Source: Sphingopyxis yananensis
Lineage (GTDB): Bacteria > Pseudomonadota > Alphaproteobacteria > Sphingomonadales > Sphingomonadaceae
NCBI RefSeq assembly: GCF_020687785.1
Contig: NZ_JAJEWI010000005.1
Span: forward strand, 1-64,000
DNA: 64,000 bases
Direction: 5' to 3'
Position 1 is the first letter of the stretch. Every line of letters starts with the position of its first letter. The notes under the pieces are model-generated. The model did no database searches and had not been told where the DNA came from. It saw only the letters and a program-made list of their open reading frames with translations. This document shows, in pieces, positions 1-8,401 of the stretch. The translations under genes and the position numbers were made by a program.

Positions 1-237
1 CGTGTAAGACATGTAGGTCAGGCTTGGCTTTTTAACCTGATTTGCTTGCACCTTAAAGCTGCAAGAACCAGGGCCGCCGCCCACATGTCCCTTCATCGAC
101 AATCACAATTTCAAAGATCCAACCAGACAATAAACCGGACAGCCTTCCATCCCTCGAAATTCTCATTCGAGAAACCATGCTATCCGTCTATGTTGGCGAC
201 CGGTCAGTGCAGCGTTGCCGCCGCGCCCCGTCCGGTG
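1..237 (-). other. Probable rRNA operon leader (16S rRNA gene lies off the left edge)
   Basis: Read on the minus strand, this stretch begins just after a promoter-like sequence and runs off the window edge without a coding frame that resembles a protein. At 104-120 it carries a boxA-like element (GATCTTTGAAATTGTG), followed by a GC-rich segment of the kind found in sphingomonad rRNA leaders. BoxA recruits the Nus antitermination complex in rRNA operons. The 16S gene itself is not in the window, so the assignment is inferred from the boxA-like motif, the promoter geometry and resemblance to remembered alphaproteobacterial rRNA leaders. A 16S-23S spacer is the main alternative, made less likely by the promoter upstream. 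Confidence 0.6.
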
Positions 238-243
238 AAAACG

Positions 244-272
244 CCTCTAAGCGGATCAGTCCGAACCGTCAA
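244..272 (-). promoter_or_regulatory. Probable rRNA operon promoter
   Basis: On the minus strand a -35 hexamer TTGACG (272-267) is separated by exactly 17 nt from TAGAGG (249-244). The -10 is of the weak, GC-tolerant kind seen in alphaproteobacterial rRNA promoters. An A/T-rich stretch directly upstream (about 280-330) could act as an UP element. Transcription would start near 237 and run toward the left edge. The call rests on these hexamers and the boxA-like leader; no start site was measured. Confidence 0.5.
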
Positions 273-280
273 CCGATTCT

Positions 281-634
281 TTTCACTTTTGTTGCGATTG
301 TCACAAAAAATCCCTCCGCTACAAAAACATAACATCCTCACATCCCGCCAATTACAGCGCTTTCAACACCATTTTCCCGAGCAACCGACGGTGCTGATGA
401 TTTTCGATTATCTTCGCGGATCAACGCGACCACTTTCGTTAAACGGAACCGAATATGTTCGCTTGCAGCCAAAAACACCATGAGCGGACGAATCCTCAGA
501 CGCTTTTCGCGGATTTTCCAAACAGGATTCGGAAGCGGCGTCCATCCAAGTCGTTTCTGGATAGTCGAAATATCCTTTGCTAGCCGAAGGTGCCCGCGCC
601 ATGACGCAAAGCTATTGAGAGTTGGAGACGATCT
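281..634. other. Gene-free spacer between the rRNA-type promoter and benE
   Basis: About 350 bases between two divergent units. Frames open here on both strands have no recognisable protein family and biased, non-coding-like composition. The part nearest the rRNA-type promoter is A/T-rich and may be its upstream region. No RNA gene, repeat or clear benE promoter could be made out. Confidence 0.4.
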
Positions 635-1828
635 TTGATCCGCGCACTGCCCCCATTGACGGCTTGGTCGTCGGCGATCACCGCAGCCATTATCGGATTT
701 GGCGGCACGGTGGCCCTCGTCGTACAAGCCATGAAACTGCTGGGGGCCAATGTTGCGCAAAGCGGCTCAGCCGTTACCGCCCTTTGTATCGGTATTGCCC
801 TAGGCAGCGCTACCCTGTCATGGCGGCTGAAGATGCCTGTGGTGTTGGCGTGGTCCACGCCTGGGGCCGCTTTATTGGCGGCTAGCGCCATATCCGTATC
901 CTGGCCCACTTTGATCGGCATATTTTTCGCGGCATCCGTCATGATGATATTGCTGGGCCTTATCCCTGCGCTGGGCCGTCTGGCCGAACATATTCCACCC
1001 GCCATTGCTTCCGCGATGCTGGCGGGTGTGCTGCTGCCCTTCTGCCTCACCCTATTCTCTATGGGAGCGTCTGACCCCTTATTGGTCGCACTGTTGCTGG
1101 TCTGCTTTGTAGCAGCACGGCAATATCTGCCATTATATGCCCTGCTCATCGTGTTGGTCACCGGCTTGCTTTTGGTATTGATTCGCGGCGAGGTGACCCT
1201 GCCCTCCCATGGCCCGCTGCTGGGGCAATTGCTTCCCGTGCTCCCATCCTTCGATATTCGCGCCGTCATCAGCTTAGCGGTACCGCTTTTCCTCGTAACT
1301 TTGGTTTCACAAAATTTACCGGGCTTGGTGGTGTTGCGCACCGCAGGATATCAGCCGCCTGCTGGTTCTTTGCTGGTCGCGACAGGCACGACATCGTTAA
1401 TCATGGCACCCTTTGGGGCCTTTGCCCTGAACCTCGCCGCGATTACGGCGGCTATCTGCACCAATGAAGAAGCCCATGCCGACCCCGCCAAACGCTGGAC
1501 CGTGGGGCTGATCTATGGGGGATGCTATGGTGTGCTCGCCTTATTCTCGCCCGCACTGGTGCAAATCTTTCTAGGCTTGCCGGAAACTGTCATCGCCGTT
1601 CTGACTGGTATTGCGCTGATACCGGCCCTGATCGGTGCCATGCAGGTGATGCTGGCAAGCGGCACAGAGCGCGACCCCGCCATTTTAACCTTTTTGGCCA
1701 CAGGGTCCGGACTGGCTTTATGGGGACTGGGCTCGGCCTTTTGGGGCTTGGTGGTCGGATTTGGGGCGATGGGTATAGGCCATCTCATCGCTCAACATCG
1801 GGCAAAGAAAGGCGGCAACGCTGTCTAG
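635..1828 (+). CDS. benE: BenE-family benzoate/H+ symporter-like membrane transporter
   Basis: A 397-residue, very hydrophobic protein with about eleven or twelve predicted membrane-spanning segments. The motif around residues 65-80 (LKMPVVLAWSTPGAAL) is typical of the BenE family, inner-membrane proton symporters named for benzoate uptake. The start is a TTG preceded by GGAGA at a suitable distance (623-628). No aromatic catabolism genes lie nearby, so benzoate may not be the natural substrate and the family name should be read broadly. The gene is transcribed away from the rRNA-type promoter and converges on the tRNA-Arg gene. Confidence 0.85.
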   Translation: MIRALPPLTAWSSAITAAIIGFGGTVALVVQAMKLLGANVAQSGSAVTALCIGIALGSATLSWRLKMPVVLAWSTPGAALLAASAISVSWPTLIGIFFAASVMMILLGLIPALGRLAEHIPPAIASAMLAGVLLPFCLTLFSMGASDPLLVALLLVCFVAARQYLPLYALLIVLVTGLLLVLIRGEVTLPSHGPLLGQLLPVLPSFDIRAVISLAVPLFLVTLVSQNLPGLVVLRTAGYQPPAGSLLVATGTTSLIMAPFGAFALNLAAITAAICTNEEAHADPAKRWTVGLIYGGCYGVLALFSPALVQIFLGLPETVIAVLTGIALIPALIGAMQVMLASGTERDPAILTFLATGSGLALWGLGSAFWGLVVGFGAMGIGHLIAQHRAKKGGNAV

Positions 1829-1880
1829 GCAGCGGCAAATCGCTACGCGGCGATCCTAGCGCGAAAGCATATAGAGGATG

Positions 1881-1957
1881 TGGCGCACCCGACAGGATTC
1901 GAACCTGTGACCTTTGCCTTCGGAGGGCAACACTCTATCCAGCTGAGCTACGGGTGC
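1881..1957 (-). tRNA. tRNA-Arg, anticodon CCG
   Basis: The minus strand folds into a complete 77-nt cloverleaf. It has a 7-bp acceptor stem (GCACCCG/CGGGTGC), discriminator G and an encoded CCA end. The D arm is GCTC...GAGT. The anticodon stem is TTGCC/GGCAA around the loop CTCCGAA, giving anticodon CCG. The T arm is ACAGG-TTCGAAT-CCTGT. It decodes CGG arginine codons. It is convergent with benE and downstream of the zinc-ribbon gene on the same strand. Confidence 0.97.
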
Positions 1958-2064
1958 GGGCCGAGGCTGGCTCTAGCAAGCAAAGCCTTGCGCAGCAATG
2001 CTCTTATCGCACCGCGCCGCAATTAGATGCAATTCGCCCACTGACGCAGAAAGCCACTGGCAAA

Positions 2065-3060
2065 TCAGCGCGATGGCAGTTCCCAATCCACCGACAATTC
2101 GGTGGCACGGCGCGGAATGTCCAGCTTCGCTTCGCTGAAATTCACCTTGGCGTTGGGCGCAAGGGTCGCGACAGGCGGCTTGATAGTCCAACTATAGACA
2201 ATCGTCCCTTGGGCATCCAACAATTGGGCCAAGATCGGCGGCACACGCTGTTCGCGATCCGTAGGGTTGATAATCACGCCCGACACCGCAAATAAAATCG
2301 TACCATCGGGCAATTCGCGATGATCTTGGTTGGGCGGCAATTCGATCACCAAATCGGTATTCTCGCTAGCCCCCATCACGCCCAAGCCCTGCGCCCAATT
2401 GGGCAGGCCAAAGATTTTCAAGCTAGCGGCCGCGGCGATGACCAACAGCAAGGCAATCACCGCCATCACGGTCCAGCGGCGCCCCACCCCATTGGACGCG
2501 CGGCGGAAAGGCAAAGGTTGATCGGCCACCAGATTTTCATCCGGCAATATGTCACCCGCCGCTGGACCAACTGCTGCGATACCGACAGGGACATCAGCCG
2601 CATTGTCCGGCTTGGTGGTCGGCGTAGCTGCTTTATCCGTCCCTGCCGCTTCGCCTGAAGCAGGCGGTGGTGGAGCCGGAACATCCGAGACAGGCACCGC
2701 CGATATCGTGGGTTCTGCGGGTGTGGGCGCAGCTTCTTCTGCCGCAGCGGCCACATCATCCGCAGAGTCACGCTTTGCCATGGATTGCTGGGGCGCCGAG
2801 GGCGCAGCCATGGACGGCACAGGCGCAGCCACGCCCTGGGGATCTGGCGCGGGCGGCGCAGTGGGCGCAGTGGGCGCAGCATCCGTGATCGCTGCACTTG
2901 CATTATCAACGCCTTGACCCGCCCCATCTTCGTCGGGCGACATGGGCGGTTGAAACCAGCTATGTTGGCAACTGGCACAGCGAACCGTGCGTCCTGATGC
3001 CGGAATGGCCGTGTTCGGCACAGCATAGCGCATATTACAAGACGGACAGGCTAGGATCAT
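2065..3060 (-). CDS. Zinc-ribbon (MJ0042-type) single-pass membrane protein with DUF3426-like C-terminus
   Basis: A 331-residue protein of unknown function. Residues 1-35 form an MJ0042-type zinc ribbon with two CxxC knuckles (CPSC and CASC). A long Ala/Pro-rich low-complexity linker follows, then one hydrophobic segment near residue 225 (VIALLLVIAAAASL). The C-terminal globular part resembles DUF3426. The ATG at 3060 was chosen because the zinc ribbon begins directly there, although the frame stays open further upstream. Proteins of this build are often encoded divergently from ftsE in alphaproteobacteria, as here. The layout suggests a cytoplasmic metal-binding head and a periplasmic tail; the role is not known to me. 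Confidence 0.8.
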   Translation of the reverse strand: MILACPSCNMRYAVPNTAIPASGRTVRCASCQHSWFQPPMSPDEDGAGQGVDNASAAITDAAPTAPTAPPAPDPQGVAAPVPSMAAPSAPQQSMAKRDSADDVAAAAEEAAPTPAEPTISAVPVSDVPAPPPPASGEAAGTDKAATPTTKPDNAADVPVGIAAVGPAAGDILPDENLVADQPLPFRRASNGVGRRWTVMAVIALLLVIAAAASLKIFGLPNWAQGLGVMGASENTDLVIELPPNQDHRELPDGTILFAVSGVIINPTDREQRVPPILAQLLDAQGTIVYSWTIKPPVATLAPNAKVNFSEAKLDIPRRATELSVDWELPSR

Positions 3061-3309
3061 GCCCCACTCTAAACACGCTGAGTCGCGCTGTTGCAAGGGG
3101 CCTTTGTGTTTGATCGGCTGCTTATTGCCTCGCCATACTATTTGTTCACGCCCCGACACGCGTGCTGCCCCAGCCGACCCATGACCCCGCGCCCTATGCG
3201 TCATATCGCTTGTTCTTGGCCGCCAGCCGTGCAAATGCAGGGGCATGGGCGGCGAACTTAGCGCATATAAAATCCGGTGGCCTGCATCAGCCCGCAAAGC
3301 TTTTGCAGC

Positions 3310-4038
3310 ATGACCGCGCCGCGTTCAGTCCGCGCGGGCAGCGCCATGGTGGAATTTGACGGTGTGGGCCTGCGCTATACCCCCGAAGCAGAGGTGCTGA
3401 GCGACGTCAGCTTTGCCCTGCAACCTGGCAGCTTTTATTTCCTCACAGGTCCGTCCGGCGCTGGGAAAACCTCGCTGCTGAAAATGCTATATTTGGCGCA
3501 GAAGCCCAGCCGCGGTATTGTTCGGATCTTTGGCGAAGATTTGGTGGCGATGCCGCGCCATCGCTTGCCCGGATTTCGCCGCCGCATTGGCGTGGTGTTT
3601 CAAGATTTCCGGCTGATTCCGCATTTGTCGACCCGCGACAATATTGCGCTGCCGCTGCGCATTGCTGGCGTAGCCGAAGCGGATTTGGCGGGCCCCGTGG
3701 ACGAAATGCTGTCATGGATTGGGCTGCAAGAACGGGCCGAAGCCTTTCCCGCCACTTTGTCGGGCGGCGAACAGCAACGTGTGGCGATTGCCCGCGCGGT
3801 GATTGCGCGCCCACAATTACTGGTGGCGGACGAACCGACCGGTAACGTTGATCCCGACATGGCCATACGCTTGCTAGGATTGTTCGAGGCGCTGAACCGC
3901 TTGGGAACCACAGTCGTCGTCGCCACCCACGATCTTCATCTCATCAGTCAGGTGGAAAAAGCACAGATGATGCGGTTGGAAAAAGGGCGCTTGTCCGACC
4001 CAACCGGCGTGCTGCGCTTTCCGCCGACCAGCGGATGA
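3310..4038 (+). CDS. ftsE: Cell-division ABC transporter ATP-binding protein FtsE
   Basis: FtsE is the cytoplasmic ATPase that partners FtsX at the division ring and controls periplasmic peptidoglycan hydrolases. The protein shows Walker A (GPSGAGKTS), a Q-loop (VVFQDFRLIPHLS), the ABC signature (LSGGEQQRVAIARAV), Walker B with the catalytic Glu (LLVADEPTGNVDP) and the switch His (ATHDL). The start is uncertain: ATG 3310 gives 242 residues, while ATG 3346 would begin at MVEFDGVGLRY, closer to many FtsE N-termini. Neither has a strong ribosome-binding site. ftsX begins 4 nt after the stop. Confidence 0.93.
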   Translation: MTAPRSVRAGSAMVEFDGVGLRYTPEAEVLSDVSFALQPGSFYFLTGPSGAGKTSLLKMLYLAQKPSRGIVRIFGEDLVAMPRHRLPGFRRRIGVVFQDFRLIPHLSTRDNIALPLRIAGVAEADLAGPVDEMLSWIGLQERAEAFPATLSGGEQQRVAIARAVIARPQLLVADEPTGNVDPDMAIRLLGLFEALNRLGTTVVVATHDLHLISQVEKAQMMRLEKGRLSDPTGVLRFPPTSG

Positions 4039-4042
4039 CCCC

Positions 4043-4966
4043 ATGGTGACGCGCATGGCCATGCTTCTTCCCCATATTCCCACCCATCAGCGCCGCTTGC
4101 TGCCGGACCGCCGCTTGTCTGGCCCAACGCCGTGGATCATCGCCATTTTAATGATGCTGACATTGCTGTCCGCCGCCACAGGCTTGGCGCTCAGCCAATC
4201 GGCCAACCAACTCGGCGAAGCAATTGCGGGCCGCGTCACCGTGCAAATCACCACCGCCAACCCCGCTAAACGCGCCGAACAAGCCCATATTTTCCAACAA
4301 CAAGCCGCCAAAACACCCTTTGTCTTGCACAGCCGCATGGTCGCGCCCAGCGAATTGCAAGCCACGCTCGGCCAATGGTTTGGCAGCGAAGGTGAAGCCG
4401 ACCCAGCGCTCAAGGCCTTACCCCTGCCCGCCTTGGTCGATCTGGATTTGGCCGAAGGGGACCGCAGCGCACAATTGGCGCAGCTTGGAAAATTGGTGCA
4501 TGGCATTGCGGATAATGCGCGCATCATTGCCCATGCGGAATGGCTGGGGCCGGTCGAACGGCTGATTCGGTCGCTGACATGGGTATCGGTGCTGATGGTC
4601 GTGCTCATCACCGCCGCCAGCGCCGCCGTGGTAATTATGACCGCCCGCGCCGCGCTCAACACCCATTTTGCGACCATTGAAATGTTGCATATGATTGGGG
4701 CGACCGACCAACAAATCAGCCGCTTATTCCAACATCGCATCGCCATTGACACCGCCTATGGCATCGCTTTGGGCAGCGTGGGTGCGGCGCTGATCTTGCT
4801 GGTCATCCGCTGGCAATGGTCGGGCATCAGTTCCGGCTTGGCGTCCACCGCAACCATTGGCGCGGGTGGCTGGCTGCTCTTGCTGGCATTGCCGCTATTG
4901 GCTATCGCTTTGGCGGCGGTTACAGCCCGTCAAACCCTGCTTGCTGCGCTAAAGAAGATGATATGA
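4043..4966 (+). CDS. ftsX: Cell-division protein FtsX
   Basis: FtsX is the membrane partner of FtsE. This 307-residue protein has one N-terminal membrane segment (about residues 30-52), a large periplasmic domain, and three C-terminal segments, which is the four-segment FtsX topology. The stretch IEMLHMIGATDQQISRLF between the last segments matches the conserved FtsX cytoplasmic motif. It lies 4 nt after ftsE and overlaps the next gene by 4 nt (ATGA), so the three are probably co-transcribed and translationally coupled. Confidence 0.92.
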   Translation: MVTRMAMLLPHIPTHQRRLLPDRRLSGPTPWIIAILMMLTLLSAATGLALSQSANQLGEAIAGRVTVQITTANPAKRAEQAHIFQQQAAKTPFVLHSRMVAPSELQATLGQWFGSEGEADPALKALPLPALVDLDLAEGDRSAQLAQLGKLVHGIADNARIIAHAEWLGPVERLIRSLTWVSVLMVVLITAASAAVVIMTARAALNTHFATIEMLHMIGATDQQISRLFQHRIAIDTAYGIALGSVGAALILLVIRWQWSGISSGLASTATIGAGGWLLLLALPLLAIALAAVTARQTLLAALKKMI

Positions 4967-5493
4967 TCAAACGGCTGATCTCCCTTTTGTTTCTGGCGTG
5001 GGTGCTGGGTTTTGCATGGTTCGCGCTGTTGCCGCCCATGCCCGCCCCCTTGCAAAAGACCGATGCGATTGTGGTGCTGACCGGCGGACCGGGGCGCATT
5101 GATCGAGCGTTGGACCTGTTGGAACAAAAACAAGCCGACCGTCTGCTGATCAGCGGCGTCGCCCGCGAAGTGAAGCCCCATGAATTGGCGGCAGAGTATA
5201 AACGCCCCATGGCCTTGTTCGATTGCTGTGTGGCTTTGGGTTTCGAGGCAGAGGACACACGCTCCAACGCCACCGAGGTGGTGAATTGGGTGGCCCGCCG
5301 CAATTATCGCACCGTGCGATTGGTCACCACCGACTGGCATATGCGCCGAGCCGAATTTGAATTGCGCCGCGCTATTGATAAAAATGTGACGATCATTCCC
5401 GACGCTGTGCGCAGCCAACCCAATTTCCTGACGTTATTTCGGGAATATCATAAATATTTGGCCGGTCTGGTCGGTGGACTGATCGGCGTTTAA
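4963..5493 (+). CDS. YdcF/SanA-family (DUF218) membrane-anchored protein
   Basis: A 176-residue protein with an N-terminal hydrophobic anchor (residues 5-24) followed by a DUF218 domain. The family's opening motif is visible as AIVVLTGGPGRIDRALDLL, and its later motif as LVTTDWHMRRAEFELRRA. DUF218 proteins such as SanA and ElyC affect envelope integrity and lipid-carrier metabolism, but the biochemical activity is generally unresolved. The ATG at 4963 overlaps the ftsX stop as ATGA and gives a natural N-terminus. Its position between ftsX and an acyltransferase gene supports an envelope role. Confidence 0.82.
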   Translation: MIKRLISLLFLAWVLGFAWFALLPPMPAPLQKTDAIVVLTGGPGRIDRALDLLEQKQADRLLISGVAREVKPHELAAEYKRPMALFDCCVALGFEAEDTRSNATEVVNWVARRNYRTVRLVTTDWHMRRAEFELRRAIDKNVTIIPDAVRSQPNFLTLFREYHKYLAGLVGGLIGV

Positions 5494-5503
5494 GGACAGT
5501 TTT

Positions 5504-6241
5504 TTGCGTTATAGCATTGCTCTATTTCGATCGATCCTCTTTTGGATCGGCTTTGCCGTGGCCAGCTTTATTGGTTCGCTGGGCGGCGTGCTTTTTTTGA
5601 AAATCGCCCCGCCGCTGGGGCGTGGTTTCATCACTTTTTGGGCATGGTCGCACCGCATGTTGTGCTTGCTGGTGCTGGGCCAACGGGTGCGGATCATCGG
5701 CGCTATGCCCAATGAACCCGTGCTTTATGTTTTCAAACATGAATCGGCGTTTGAAACGGTCGAACAACCTTATTTGTTCGACCACCCCGCCGTATTTGCC
5801 AAACGCGAATTGTTCGACATCCCGCTGTGGGGCAGCGCGGCCCGCCAATATGGACTGATTCCGGTGGACCGCGAAGGCGGCAGCAAAACTATGCGCGCCA
5901 TGCTGGCCGCCGCCAAAGCCGCCTTGGCCCAAGGCCGCCCGCTATGCCTATTTGCCGAAGGAACCCGTGTCGCGCGCGGCGAGGCCCCGCCGCTACGCGC
6001 GGGCTTTGCGGGCATATACCGAATGCTGAATGTCGCCGTGATACCCGTCGCAATCGACAGCGGCGATGCCTATCCCAACGGGAAGTGGGTCAAATGGCCT
6101 AGCACCATCACCTATTTGGTGGGCGATATGATTCCCGCGGGCCTAGACCGTGCAGAGGCCGAGGATCGGGTGTGGCGCGCCATCAACGCCCTGAACCCGC
6201 CGTCGGCCTTGGAACAAAGCCCAGCCAGCACAGCATCCTAA
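5504..6241 (+). CDS. Lysophospholipid acyltransferase, PlsC family
   Basis: Probable 1-acyl-glycerol-3-phosphate acyltransferase-like enzyme (245 residues), which would add the second acyl chain in phospholipid synthesis at the inner membrane. An N-terminal hydrophobic region precedes the acyltransferase domain. The catalytic block reads KHESAFET, so the usual HX4D appears as HX4E. Later blocks include PVDREGGSKTM and FAEGTRVARGE, the latter being the FPEGTR-type substrate-binding motif. The start is TTG, chosen because AAGGA (5492-5496) sits 7 nt upstream and no good ATG exists. It closes the ftsE-ftsX-ydcF unit and is followed by a terminator. Confidence 0.87.
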   Translation: MRYSIALFRSILFWIGFAVASFIGSLGGVLFLKIAPPLGRGFITFWAWSHRMLCLLVLGQRVRIIGAMPNEPVLYVFKHESAFETVEQPYLFDHPAVFAKRELFDIPLWGSAARQYGLIPVDREGGSKTMRAMLAAAKAALAQGRPLCLFAEGTRVARGEAPPLRAGFAGIYRMLNVAVIPVAIDSGDAYPNGKWVKWPSTITYLVGDMIPAGLDRAEAEDRVWRAINALNPPSALEQSPASTAS

Positions 6242-6243
6242 TA

Positions 6244-6271
6244 AAAAAGGCGCCCCAATCGGCGCCTTTTT
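6244..6271. terminator. Bidirectional intrinsic terminator
   Basis: A GGCGCC/GGCGCC stem with a 6-nt loop is flanked by an A run on the left and a T run on the right. It can therefore end the plcC-type acyltransferase operon on the plus strand and the hisC-tyrA operon on the minus strand. Confidence 0.85.
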
Positions 6272-6298
6272 CTTTCTGATTCGATCGTTTCGATATGC

Positions 6299-7210
6299 TC
6301 AACTATGCCGCCGCCCAAAATTGGGGGCTGGGTCATCCTGACCTTCGTCGATGATCGAACGGCGAATTTTGCGAGTGCGCGTAAACCACGCCTCCAGCTT
6401 CTCGCCATCACCTTTGCGGATCGCCTGCTGAAGTCCGGTCAAATCTTCGTTGAACCGCTGCAAGGTGCCCAGCACAGCGTCTTTGTTGTTCAAGAAAATA
6501 TCGCGCCACATCACAGGGTCGCTGGCCGCGATGCGGGTAAAGTCACGAAAACCACCCGCCGAATATTTAATGACTTCGCTTTCCGTCACTTCTTCCAATT
6601 CGCTGGCCGTGCCAACGATGGTATAAGCGATCAAATGCGGTAAATGGCTGGTCACCGCCAACACCAAATCATGGTGGCGTGCGTCCATTTCCTCAACCTT
6701 TGCGCCCAAGGCTTGCCAGAAAGTCGCCAATTTCTGCACAGCCTCGGCATTGTCGCCGCCGCGCGGCGTGATGATGCACCACCGCTGTTCAAACAGGCTG
6801 GCGAACCCTGCCGCAGGGCCACTATTTTCTGTGCCTGCCACGGGATGGGCCGGAATGATGACATGGTTCGGCAAAACAGAACGCAGCATGTCCGCCACAC
6901 TGGCCTTGGATGACCCGACATCGGAAATAATCGCGTCATTGCGCAGGCCCGGTGCAATGGCCCGCGCAGCATCCGCCATGCGGCCAACAGGAACCGCCAA
7001 AATCACCAGATCAGCGTCCGTGACTGCGGCGGCGGCATCGTCCATCACATTGTGGCAAAAACCCAAATCCCGCGATTCGGCGCGTGCCGCATCACTGGCA
7101 TCAAATCCCGTGACCCGCATATCGGGCATATATTCCCGAACGCCGCGCGCAATGGATGACCCAATCAGACCCAGCCCGATAATCGCGACCGACTTAAATT
7201 CTGATGACAC
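6299..7210 (-). CDS. tyrA: Prephenate/arogenate dehydrogenase family protein
   Basis: A 303-residue NAD(P)-dependent dehydrogenase of tyrosine biosynthesis that oxidatively decarboxylates prephenate or arogenate. The N-terminus holds the dinucleotide-binding motif GLGLIGSS. The catalytic-domain signature HPVAGTENSGP is clear, followed by the helical C-terminal domain (TSHLPHLIAY). No chorismate mutase or ACT domain is fused. The start is GTG at 7210, 6 nt after hisC, with GAGG upstream. HisC-type enzymes can transaminate prephenate or hydroxyphenylpyruvate, so the pairing fits tyrosine synthesis. Prephenate versus arogenate preference cannot be read from sequence. Confidence 0.9.
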   Translation of the reverse strand: MSSEFKSVAIIGLGLIGSSIARGVREYMPDMRVTGFDASDAARAESRDLGFCHNVMDDAAAAVTDADLVILAVPVGRMADAARAIAPGLRNDAIISDVGSSKASVADMLRSVLPNHVIIPAHPVAGTENSGPAAGFASLFEQRWCIITPRGGDNAEAVQKLATFWQALGAKVEEMDARHHDLVLAVTSHLPHLIAYTIVGTASELEEVTESEVIKYSAGGFRDFTRIAASDPVMWRDIFLNNKDAVLGTLQRFNEDLTGLQQAIRKGDGEKLEAWFTRTRKIRRSIIDEGQDDPAPNFGRRHS

Positions 7211-7216
7211 GCGCCC

Positions 7217-8323
7217 TCAGCCTTGCAACGAAGCGCGCATCGCATCGGCAAGGCCCCGCACTTCCTCTTCGGTGCCGATGGTGATGCGCAACACTTGCGG
7301 CAGGCCTTGGCCCGGTAAATGACGCACCACATAACCTGCATCCATCAACCGCTGGAACATCATCTGGGCGGTCACGGCGCCATCAAAAATGACGAACAGG
7401 AAATTGGTCTGCGACGGCAAAATACGCAGACCATGGTTGCCCATGGCTTCCAATTCCGCCGTCAGCCACGCACGCCATTTGGCATTATGCTGGCGGCTTT
7501 GGTCCACAAAATCCTGATCGGCCAAGGCAGCAATCGCGGCTTCTTGTCCGCAGCGGGTAACGTTAAACGGCGCGCGAATCTTGTGCAGCGCCTCGATAAT
7601 ATCGGCGCTGCCATAGCCCCAACCAATACGTTCGGCCGCCAAACCATAGATTTTCGAAAAGGTACGTGTAACCAGCACATTGTCCGCACTGCGCGCCAAA
7701 TCCAACCCGCCATCATCCATGCCTTGGTCCAGATATTCGGCATAGGCTTGGTCCAGCACCAACAAAATATCGCTGGGCAAGCCCGCGTGCAGGCGCGCAA
7801 TATCTTCGCGCGGGGCAAAGGTGCCGGTGGGGTTATTGGGGTTGGCGACATAGACCACGCGGGTTTTATCGGTCACGGCGGCCAGCAACGCATCCACGTC
7901 CGTGCCATAATCCAAGTCCGCCGCCTCAACGGGAACCGCGCCGACACGCCGCGCCGCAATTTCATAAACCGCAAAACCATAGCGCACATACAGCACTTCA
8001 TCCCCCGGCCCCGCATAAGCGCTGGCCGCCAGATGCAGCAATTCGTCGGACCCTGTGCCATAAATGACGCGGGTGGGGTCCAGATCATATTTCGCGGCCA
8101 AAGCGGTACGCAGCGCGGTGGCGGCAGGGTCAGGGTAACGCGCCATATCGGCCGCCGCTTCCAAGAAGGCTGCGCGCGCATGATCGCTGGTTCCCAGCGG
8201 ATTTTCATTGGCCGACAGCTTGATAAGCGGACGCCCATCATCGCTGGCGCTTTTGCCCGGAACATAAGGAGCGATGCCGCTGATCCACGGCTTCGGCTGA
8301 AGAATTTTGGTCGCGTCGGTCAT
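7217..8323 (-). CDS. hisC: Histidinol-phosphate aminotransferase
   Basis: A 368-residue fold-type I PLP aminotransferase. It makes histidinol phosphate in histidine synthesis and may also transaminate aromatic keto acids. HisC hallmarks include [10 protein letters not shown] near the N-terminus, [10 protein letters not shown], and the Schiff-base lysine in [19 protein letters not shown]. It is followed after 6 nt by tyrA with no other histidine genes nearby, which hints that aromatic amino acid transamination may be part of its role. It is divergent from metX across only 78 nt. Confidence 0.93.
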   Translation of the reverse strand: MTDATKILQPKPWISGIAPYVPGKSASDDGRPLIKLSANENPLGTSDHARAAFLEAAADMARYPDPAATALRTALAAKYDLDPTRVIYGTGSDELLHLAASAYAGPGDEVLYVRYGFAVYEIAARRVGAVPVEAADLDYGTDVDALLAAVTDKTRVVYVANPNNPTGTFAPREDIARLHAGLPSDILLVLDQAYAEYLDQGMDDGGLDLARSADNVLVTRTFSKIYGLAAERIGWGYGSADIIEALHKIRAPFNVTRCGQEAAIAALADQDFVDQSRQHNAKWRAWLTAELEAMGNHGLRILPSQTNFLFVIFDGAVTAQMMFQRLMDAGYVVRHLPGQGLPQVLRITIGTEEEVRGLADAMRASLQG

Positions 8324-8364
8324 ACTCTAGCCGTTTAGCGACTGATGCGCCGCTGTCCAGCACG

Positions 8365-8393
8365 TTGACAGCACAAGTTCACAAGCTTAGCCC
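8365..8393 (+). promoter_or_regulatory. Possible metX promoter
   Basis: A perfect -35 hexamer TTGACA (8365-8370) is followed after 17 nt by TAGCCC (8388-8393), a poor -10. A start site about 7 nt further on would fall almost on the metX ATG at 8402, implying a very short or absent 5' leader. No strong Shine-Dalgarno sequence precedes that ATG, which fits leaderless initiation but does not prove it. Confidence 0.3.
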
Positions 8394-8401
8394 GATGGAT
8401 T

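Noticed and set aside
46..483. A 145-codon open frame at the left edge
   Set aside because: It crosses the boxA-like element and the rRNA-type promoter, has no homology I recognise and no ribosome-binding site.
8324..8401. SAM riboswitch upstream of metX
   Set aside because: The 78-nt gap does not show a SAM-II-like pseudoknot and is probably mostly promoter.
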